Part shown: piece by piece, positions 56,487 to 64,000 of the stretch
How positions within the stretch are numbered: position 1 is the stretch's first letter
How the letters are laid out: each line of letters opens with the position of its first letter
Assembly: GCA_027886185.1 (NCBI GenBank)
Contig: WOAB01000056.1
Coordinates: forward strand, 4,030,001-4,094,000
DNA length: 64,000 nt
Direction of reading: 5' to 3'
Source of the DNA: Rheum nobile
Lineage: Eukaryota; Streptophyta; Magnoliopsida; Caryophyllales; Polygonaceae
Notes under the pieces: generated by a model
Told to the model about the DNA's origin: nothing
The model's database searches: none
Seen by the model: only the letters and a program-made list of their open reading frames with translations
Made by a program: the position numbers and the translations under genes

Positions 56487-57798
56487 AAACCCTTTCACGA
56501 CGCTCTCAAGAAGAACAAATCATTTCAATGGACGGAAGAACACGAAGTTGCATTTCAAGATCTAAAGAAATACCTCGCCGGTCCCATGTTGCTAACCAAA
56601 CCCAAGGACGACGAGCCACTATTGCTATATCTAGCAGTGTCGGAGTCCGCCGTGAGCGCCGTACTGGTCAGAGAAGAGGACAACAAACAATCGTCGATAT
56701 ACTATGTCAGTCGAACGTTACTGCCAGCAGAAACAAGGTACTCATCGCTAGAAAAACTTGTACTATCACTGGTAATGGCATCGAACAAACTCAAACCATA
56801 TTTCGAATCCCATACTATAATCGTCCGCACTAATCATCCCATGAGAGCAATCATGAGGAAACTTGAGTTCACAGGACAAATGGCCAAGTGGGCCATACAC
56901 CTCAGCGGCTATGACATCGAGTACGAGCCCAGAACAGCGATCAAGTCGCAAGCCCTGGCTTACTTTGTGGCAGACTTCAGACCGACCCTAGAGCAAGAAG
57001 CCACCAAGGAAGCAACACATTTACTCGCGACAGAGGAAACAAGTAAATGGGAGCTCCACACAGATGGTGCGTCGAACGCCAGAGGATCGGGGCTAGGAGT
57101 CGTGCTGAAATCGCCACAAGGGGACAAGATAGCCCAGGCCGTGAGATGCGAATGGTACGCGACCAACAATGAAGCTGAATGTGGGAACCACACGGGCGGA
57201 CGAAGCCTCTCGGGAAAAGCCTTGCGAAAAGGATATTACTGGCCCACAATGAATAGAGACGTGATGGAGTATACCAAGAAGTGCGATGTCTGTCAACGAC
57301 ACGCACCCGTTCCTCACCAACCCTCGAAACTTCTCCATCCGACTCTGGCGCCGTGGCCCTTCATGAGATGGGGGATGGATATCGTCGGAAAACTCCCACC
57401 TGCATCGGGTCAACGGGTCTTCTTCCTTGCCATGACAGACTACTTCTCTAAATGGATCGAAGCTGAAGCCTACCGAGAGGTAAAAGATCAACACGTCATT
57501 TCATTTATAAAACACAATATCTTGTGCAGATTTGGCGTCTCATTAGAAATCGTATGCGACAATGGCTCCTAGTTCATCAGTCATAAGACTAGAGCCTTTT
57601 GCGACCAATGGAACATCAAATTGGTCACCTCCACCCCTCGGTATCCATAATCCAACGGACAAGCCGAGTCTAGCAATAAAATCATCATCAACAACCTCAA
57701 AAAATGCCTCACAGGGGCTAAAGGCAAATGGGCAGACGAACTCCCATTCATTCTCCGGTCCGACAGGACCACTCTAAAGAACGCGACCGGACAGTCAC
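56487..57798 (+). pseudogene. Tat element RNase H, archaeal-type RNase H and integrase, left part
   Basis: After a frameshift near 56580 the frame gives RNase H (LLYLAVSESAVSAVLVRE, YVSRTLLPAETRYS). A linker follows, then the second, archaeal-type RNase H (ELHTDGASNARGSGLGVVL, then ATNNEAEC). That domain breaks off after NNEAEC and joins directly to the integrase zinc-binding region (LRKGYYWPTMNRDVMEY, CDVCQRHAP), so the rest of the second RNase H and the linker are deleted. The integrase core shows MDIVGKLPPASG, FLAMTDYFSKWIEAEAY and a VCDNGS block followed by a stop at 57570. It is interrupted at 57798 by an inverted solo LTR. Confidence 0.9.
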
Positions 57799-58498
57799 TG
57801 TTTTGGGGCGAAAAGATCGGACGACCTAAATCACCTTAGACGGGGTAACTAGTCGATCGGACGATGGGAAATAATCTAAACCAAGCAAATAATAGGTAAA
57901 CAAGAAATAAATATATAATAGCAAGATGATTTTATTAGATATCGTGTGAATCAGATTAGATCGCAATACAACTTATCGTAATAAAATCAGAGATCGAGTG
58001 GGACTCGACCGCTGACTTGTGAGTGGCGACCGGCAGGGGTCAGGCGTAGGCAGCCGTTTGGAGAGCTAGATGGAGAGCGAGAGTGCTATTCTGGTGAGTT
58101 TGCTAAGTGAGAATGCGTGTGTTTTGCGTAGTTGTGAGTTCCCTGATCTTATCTTCTTCGTCGTTCCAAATATGGTAAGTCCCTTTACTCCTGTGGCCGT
58201 TGCACCCTTTTTATGTTTTTATCTTCAATACCGAGTGTAATGGCAAGGATTTCGCCGTTGAATTACTGGCAATTAAGGTGTTTGAACGTTGCAGATGTTG
58301 CATGATCTGAGCATTAAATGCGTGGCGAGATCTCCGCGATCTTGTCTGATGACTCTTGACTGGAGAGGTTTTGTCGGGTGTCGCTCGACCAGAGAAGCCT
58401 TGTCGACTCTTCTGAACTCATCTGCCATTCTCCCGATTTGCAGTGGGCTTGGGCTCGGTCCTCTCGATCTGTCTTCTCTGGAGAATCCAGGCCCAACA
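57799..58498 (-). mobile_element. Solo LTR of the same family in reverse orientation, inside the integrase
   Basis: 700 bp. The left end TGTTTTGGGGCGAAAAGATC is the exact complement of the 3' end of the Tat LTR at 52459, and the right end GAATCCAGGCCCAACA is the complement of its start. It is flanked by GTCAC (57794-57798) and ATCAC (58499-58503), a 5-bp duplication with one transition. The integrase frame reads through when the LTR and one repeat are skipped. Confidence 0.9.
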
Positions 58499-58503
58499 AT
58501 CAC

Positions 58504-58921
58504 CATTCTCACTCGTCTACGGAAGTGAATCAGTCATCCCCGCCGAACTATTGGTTCCAACAGCTCGTTACAGCCTTCAGACGAACGAACAGAACGACGT
58601 TGAACTAGCACACAACTTGGACACATCGGATGAGGCTAGAGAAAGAGCCAGAATTAGAATGGTCAAAAGTTCCAACAATAGGTCGCAAGAAGTTACAACA
58701 AGAACGTTCGAGCCAAAGTCTTTAAAGTTGGAGATTGGGTCCTCAGAAAGACATTCCAAAACTCCAAGAACCCGACCGACGGAAAGGTCGCACCTCAGTG
58801 GGAAGGACCCAATCTAATCAAAGAAGTAGTCGGACAAGGAGCATACCAACTAGAAGACAAAGACAGACGACCTATCCCGAGAAGTTGGAACGCGACACAC
58901 CTAAAGTTATACCACTTCTAA
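58504..58921 (+). pseudogene. Tat element integrase C-terminus
   Basis: It continues the integrase with FSLVYGSESVIPAELLVPTA, then after a frameshift near 58690 a VFKVGDWVLRK block and a PQWEGPNLIKEVV block, ending LKLYHF and TAA at 58919-58921. This is the typical end of a Tat polyprotein. Confidence 0.9.
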
Positions 58922-59640
58922 ACTAGTAAGGTAAGGCACTAACGCCCTTTCACCTATCATGCATTACTTGTTGTCGCAAGCATAACTCTATTTTTTGAAA
59001 CTGGGCATTTACATCGAGTAAGGACATTCTCCTTGCAAACCTAAGTACAGGACGACATCAACATACACACTGGATCCAGTCACAAACAAAAGCGCTTATA
59101 CTATATTTACACGATCGATCGGAATACGGGGAGATGAACAACACAGGCACGTCGGCACACTGCCTGCCTTACATAATACATAAGGTTAAGACACCTTATT
59201 ACATTTACGCAATAGAAACATATTGATTCTTCCTCCTCGGCTTAAAGTCATGACTAAACATAAAACACATACATTTGCAGGCCTCCTTCTTCACATACAT
59301 ACGGCAAGCCCTACTCGACGGAGCACATGGGCGAACCCGACATACAAAACAAAGGCGTTAACAATAAACTTCTCTAGAAAGTCTGACGAAACGTACGAAC
59401 ACACAAATGTACGATCCTTTGTAAAAACAGATTACATCAAATAAAAGTCAAAACATTTTTTACAAACATACGACTCGCGATGGTGGACGGGTCGCCAAAA
59501 CACATTGTTTGCCTACACACATGTAGGACTTCAATTCATCCGCTAAAAACATTCTACGACCCGCGACGGTGGACGGGTCGCCAAAACAGAGAATATCCTA
59601 CCCACACACAGGTGGGGCCACAAGTCAGATTATGAAAAAA
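58922..59640. other. Non-coding region between Tat pol and the antisense ORF
   Basis: It includes a repeated CTACGACCCGCGACGGTGGA-like motif (near 59468 and 59555) with GGGTCGCCAAAACA after each copy. No protein frame. Confidence 0.6.
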
Positions 59641-59647
59641 AAAACAA

Positions 59648-61560
59648 TCAAGGATCGGGTTCTGCAACATTACCTTTAGCAGGGGTCGGGTCAGGAGAAG
59701 GCTGGGGCTCAATCGGCTTGGTGTCGCTAGAGTGGGCCTCGTCCTCACCGGCGCTTTCATCCAGAGATTCCTCTCCAACACCGGCCAAGTGGAAAAGCTC
59801 TGAGCCCGGATTCCCCTTCAGAAACAGGGTCTCCATGGTCTCCTTCTCCGCCTTCAAATCCCAGGTCCCTTGCTTGCCCTCTTCAAACTCCTCCATCATC
59901 TCGACACGCGACTTCAACGCGTAAAAAGCGCCTACGTCGCCTGCGATCCGACCAGCCTCGATCCTAGCTTGCTTCACCATCTCTTCGACACTCGATTGGC
60001 TCTCACTAATCTCCTTCCGACACGCGTCCAAGTCATCTTGGCAACTCTTCAACTCCCTGACAAAGCGGCGTTCAACCTCCTTACAACGGCTCTCAGCCCC
60101 CTCCAACTTGGTCTTCAAAGACGCAAGGTCGGACTCTGACCTAGCAACCCTATCCTCGGCCTTAGCGACCATTACTTTGACACCAGAATACGCCCCCAGG
60201 AGGTACTGAAAAGTCTAGAAGAAAACAAAGCCAATCAAAGTTTCATCCGACTGCGAGGAAGAAAAACAAAAGTTGAGATATGACAAGACGACTTACCTTC
60301 CACGCGGAGCACCCCGCTTCGCCAATACAATCCAAGGGAGAGACGTCATCGACTTCGGACTTCAGAGTCGGGTCCTGAGAATGAAAGAGATCGACAATCG
60401 ATTGACCGACCGCGTCGATCTTCTCGACTCCACGAGCAGCCGTCCCCTTCTTCTTGGGAATCTCCACCACCTTCACATCACCGGAAGAAGCGCCTGCCTT
60501 CCTTTTTGAGCCAACTTTGGCCGGGAGCGATGATTCCGCCGGCGTCGATTTACTCGACGAGGCTTTGGTCGCCGCCATCTTCTGCTCTATCAAGCCTTTC
60601 CCGGACACTCCCTTCAAGCGGGCACTCGACCGACCAGCCGGAGACGCTGACATGATAGACAATACATGAATCGCAAGCAGACGATAAAATAAAAAAGATA
60701 TACAAGCGTCAAACTCAAAACTCACACTTAACCCGAGACGATGAAACAGTCGACATGACGTCCTGAGTAGTGGGGGAGGTCGACAACAAGTTGACGTTCA
60801 CAAACTTCCGCTCTGACGCAGAGATACTAAGGATGATCTTCGTCAGGCCTTCTGACTGAGTATCTACTTCCAACTCTTCAGCCTCAGGAACTACAAAAAA
60901 GAAAAGTTAAGCAAGGGGTTAAAACACATAAAACAGGCAAAAAGAGGTCGAACACATACTCTTGACTCGTCACTCCGACAACAAGAACGAGCAGTCACCC
61001 CCCTTCTCCAGAGACAAACGCTCGACAAAGAAAAACTTAGACCCCCATCCACGGTCGTTCACGTCCAAATTAAACACCAAAGGCTTCCGACCCGGACGGA
61101 TGTGCAGCTAGACGCGGGAAGAACTCTTCGACCCTAACGAGTAGTTATACCACAAGGCGTCAAAACTAAAACCAGCCCCAGATTGGACATTCAACAGGTC
61201 CAGAACCCTGAGGATTCGCCACGCCTGCGGCATGACTTGACACAGCACAAGCGCCAGAGTCGCTAAGAAGTCCCTGACAAGGGATGAGAAATGAAACTTA
61301 TGTCCAACCCTAAACGGGTAAGCATAGAAACAAACCCATCCCTCGTAGCGACCGTCGGTCCTCTCGTCCGGATGCGGCAGCCTCGCGACCGTCTTAGGAG
61401 GAAAGCCTCCGACTTGGAGGATCTGCTCCAACTCCGTCTCCGACAAAGTCCCCGTCAGAGCGTCTGCCTCCTTCAGAATAAAAAGGCGGGGGAGACCTCG
61501 TTCTTGCTCGAGTTCGAGCGAGTAGCGGACGATTTAGAAGACTCGCTGGAGACCATTTCC
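59648..61560 (-). pseudogene. Antisense ORF of the Tat element with a putative gypsy-type transposon domain
   Basis: It starts near 61560 (MVSSESSKSSATRSNSS); a frameshift near 61490 leads into a long frame (61446-61108) with YEGWVCFYAYPFRVGHKFHF and QAWRILRVLDLL. That block is the hallmark of the plant domain named 'putative gypsy type transposon'. Two stops follow, after SKSSSRV and after FLLSE. Further minus-strand exons encode a basic, lysine- and serine-rich region (60725-60300) and a coiled-coil C-terminal region (60172-59648; ESDLASLKTKLEGAES). Antisense ORFs at this position are known from several Tat-lineage elements; their role is unknown. Confidence 0.8.
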
Positions 61561-61852
61561 AAAACGGAATGAAGAGGAAATCGGAGAGCAATTTTTTTTG
61601 AGACCTAAAGAAACCTACCAGGTGAAGAAGCAAAGGAGGAAGATGAAGCCAAATCGTCAGAAGGCTGATTCGAATTTATTGAGGGAGTCGGCAGGTTGCA
61701 GAAACGTCCCATCATGCCGCAGGATTACCGCCACGTAGCCCTCGTCTGACGCGCCAAAATCGGAAGGTGGAGATCATGTGGAAGGGAAGTTGTTTGGACT
61801 CCACCCTATAGCAGCCTTGAGCCCAAAATAACTTGGGGCTATTGTTGGGCCC

Positions 61853-62441
61853 AACATTCTCCAAGAGGATCAAACAAGTAAGCTAGGCCGAGATCCAAGC
61901 AGAGTCGGAAGCCAAGAGAAACCAGAAGGAGGCATCAGACATCTCTCAGACGCGTAGGATCCGACCTATTCTGAAGATCTCGCCCAGGGCATTAAATGCT
62001 TGATCGGTGGCAACGACTATGGCATTAAACGCAGACATAAAGCTGGCAATCAAGGGCATATCCCTAAGATCTCGCTCGAATTTAATAAGAGGTATTGCGA
62101 GACGAGAGTAACGGTCGAAAGGGAGAAATTGGCATATATAGATCACGACAAGGCAAGGAAGAACACACACGTCTACATCCTGTATTCACTCGCTTGCTCC
62201 GAAAAGAACTTGAGAGTACACCCACTCTAGCTCGGTCTCCCCGAAATCTTGCTCAATCGCTGCCGGTCGTGTCACAAAAACACCTGTCGAGCAGGACCCG
62301 ACCTTTTGTCCTACAAGGATAAGTTGTACTCCGATCTGATTCGATCATCAATAGATCAATAAAATTACCTTGCTATTTCGTATCTATTCTTTATTTGTTG
62401 ATTGTCTGTTTGGTTTGGATTGGTTTCTATTACCCGATCGA
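61853..62441 (+). repeat. 3' LTR of the Tat element, 3'-truncated
   Basis: It begins TGTTGGGCCCAACATTC and matches 51814-52400 closely, but stops at CCCGATCGACT. The last 58 or so bases of the LTR are missing, and Copia sequence follows at once. Confidence 0.88.
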
Positions 62442-62984
62442 CTTGTTGTTGTGTGTCTCTAACTGTCCAATGACGAACAATGCCTTCTTCATCACAAAAC
62501 TTCTTGAAAGCACCATCTGTGTACTCTGTACCATTATCAGACCTTAATGTTTTCAGCTTCCTATATGTTCTGTTCTTAACCATTGCTCTCCATTGTTTGA
62601 ATGTCTCGAATACCTCATTCTTATGCTTAAGAAAATACACTCAAGCATATCTAGAGTAATCATCTACAAACGAGACAAAGTACCTGGAACCACCTTTGGA
62701 AGCAACTTTAGTCGGACCCTAAACATCTGTATGCACATAGTCTAATACTCCTCTGCTTTTGTGGTTGCTTGTTGAGAATGTAACCCTGTGTGCTTTTCCA
62801 TACACACAATGCTCGTAAAACTCCATGCAAGGCTTCTTCATGTTCTTCAACAAACCTTTCCTACTAAGCAAATTTAGACCATTTTCTGACATATGTCCAA
62901 GACGCATATACCAAAGCCTAGTATACTCTATTGGGTTTCTCTTACTTTTACTAATTCCAACCGCTACATCGCCTGTAACTATCA
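62442..62984 (-). pseudogene. Copia element 3, second copy of the integrase start and GAG-pre-integrase
   Basis: 62442-62896 repeats 51353-51813 with a few substitutions and shares the same in-frame TAG after HTDV. It continues into sequence that the left block lacks (TRLWYMRLGHMSENG and a VTGDVAVG block). A private TGA replaces the tryptophan of YAWVYF near 62642. Confidence 0.9.
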
Positions 62985-63535
62985 CTAGTGGAAAAAATCC
63001 TTATAGAGGCGGGCCTTTGGACACTTATTGAGGCGAATATCGTTCGCTTCAACTAAGGAGGCTGTAACAAGTAGGGACGCTTTTTGAGGCGGGCATTTTA
63101 CGCCTCTAAAAGGACCTTATTGAGGCGGGCCTCCGAAGCCCGCCTCAACAAGTCCCTCACTTTGGCGCCAAAATGAGGGACTTGTTGAGGCGGGCTTCGG
63201 AGGCCCGCCTCAATAAGTAAACACTTGTTGAGGCGGGCCTCTATAGGCCCGCCTCAACAAGTCAGCGCTATATGGGAGCAAAAATAATTTGGCACTGTTA
63301 GAATCTTTAATCGTATTCTTAACAGTTTCAGCATTGAACACACGTTGCAAGTAATCTGCTGGAACAGTTGGATCGGCCCTGATTCTAGTGCTTGACACCA
63401 TCTCAGGACAAATGAACCCAATTCGAGAATTTTCAAATGCATATGTGTGATTGTCCAATAAATACCTGCACATTTAAAGGTATTCGATTAAACGATTATG
63501 AATGGTAATGTAAAAATGATTAAAGAAAAAACGAT
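62985..63535. mobile_element. CACTA-like sequence with subterminal repeats and a ULP1-type fragment
   Basis: It starts with CACTAGTGGAAAAA, a CACTA-type terminus. The next 270 bases hold about eight copies, in both orientations, of TTGAGGCGGGC-like repeats, including a long inverted pair centred near 63170. At 63473-63280 the minus strand encodes DNHTYAFENSRIGFICPEMV and a later KLFLLPYS block. That resembles the region just before the catalytic histidine of ULP1/C48 proteases carried by CACTA elements. The other terminus was not found, so the element is probably deleted on the right. Confidence 0.6.
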
Positions 63536-64000
63536 TAAGAATTCATGCAATTCATTAAACATGTATTTATGCGGGGTAGCATGCATAGAGCAACCATAAT
63601 CTAAAATCCAGCAATTAGAATCATGTCTAGAATCAAGCATGAGCAACTCACATGAATAAGAAGCACCAGATTCACACACATTAGTAACATCAGATTTCTG
63701 CTCATCATCAGATTTCTTTTTCTTGCAATCTTTAATAAAATGGCCAGCTTTACCACAATAGAAACACTTTCTATCCTTAGTATCAGTTTTAGCCTTTTTT
63801 CCAGTTTTGGGTTTCCCCTCAGCATGCAAGACAGAATTCTCAGGTTTAACATCAACTTTGTTTTCAGTTTTAGTCTTAAACACCTTTAACACTTCATTTT
63901 TCTCTGTTATAGCCTCAACAATTTTAACAACAGTGATGGTGTCATTGCCAAACTGAATCACATCTTTCAGAATGTCAAACTGAACAGGAAAAGAATTCAA
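63536..64000 (-). pseudogene. Copia element 3 gag C-terminus and protease start, runs off the right edge
   Basis: The minus-strand frame enters from the right edge as gag, with a lysine-rich stretch, a canonical zinc knuckle CFYCGKAGHFIKDC and a short spacer. The beginning of the aspartic protease follows (CWILDYGCSMHATP). In Copia proteases the triad is normally D-S-G or D-T-G; here the middle residue is tyrosine. The frame is lost at about 63540, where CACTA-like sequence begins. Confidence 0.88.

Larger units (their letters stand above)
51814..62441 (+). mobile_element. Tat-lineage Ty3/Gypsy element nested in Copia element 3
   Basis: LTRs at 51814-52459 and 61853-62441. The primer-binding site TTTGGCGCCCACCGTGG follows the first LTR. 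Then come gag, protease, reverse transcriptase, RNase H, a second RNase H, integrase and a minus-strand ORF. Dual RNase H plus the antisense ORF place it in the Tat lineage. Two solo LTRs are inserted in it. Multiple stops make it inactive. Confidence 0.9.

Noticed and set aside
51814..62441. Treating the Tat element as a plain insertion with a 5-bp duplication
   Set aside because: The right LTR is truncated and Copia sequence restarts 455 bp upstream, so the right border is a rearrangement, not an integration site.

Overview
This is a plant nuclear window, most likely from a eudicot. Evidence: multi-exon genes with GT-AG introns, a plasmodesmata-located protein gene, a plant universal stress protein gene, and plant lineages of Ty1/Copia, Ty3/Gypsy, L1, Mutator, hAT and CACTA elements. 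It is AT-rich and transposon-dominated. Species cannot be named from the sequence alone.

Only three host genes are supported, all on the minus strand. (1) The 5' half of a universal stress protein gene (1126-597), with an L1 remnant (285-1) where downstream exons might be expected. (2) A complete eight-exon gene (5295-2323) whose exons splice to 254 codons of a conserved plant protein with a gamma-glutamylcyclotransferase-like signature. (3) A complete three-exon PDLP gene (26707-25355, 287 codons) with signal peptide, two DUF26 domains and a transmembrane helix.

5.8-12.5 kb holds two broken Ty3/Gypsy elements. One is a pol tail, LTR, PBS/leader and second partial LTR, with a GC-rich 52-bp minisatellite. 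The other is a 5' LTR, leader and partial gag on the minus strand.

13,394-23,994 is one 10.6-kb Mutator-like element (MULE) with an 8-bp target duplication. It carries a FAR1-type transposase fused to an OTU protease, a convergent plant-mobile-domain gene, two large minisatellites and a nested MITE. Its terminal repeats hold arrays of 40-bp palindromes whose two arms have changed together. This is the most unusual structure in the window.

28.5-30.1 kb is a compact gag-only LTR element (TR-GAG type). 31.0-44.4 kb holds two related Copia copies that both lost gag C-terminus plus protease; the first carries a 459-bp hAT MITE, and an L1 remnant lies between them. 46.4-46.9 kb is a Mutator-type MITE.

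48.4-64.0 kb is a nest. A minus-strand Copia element is interrupted by a Tat-lineage Ty3/Gypsy element (dual RNase H, antisense ORF), which is itself interrupted by two solo LTRs in opposite orientations. CACTA-like DNA with a ULP1-type protease fragment interrupts the Copia element near the right edge. The Gypsy insertion is bracketed by a 455-bp duplication of Copia sequence. Nearly all transposon ORFs carry stops or frameshifts, so the elements look like relics. Exon joins, target duplications and domain calls were made by eye; no database search was run.
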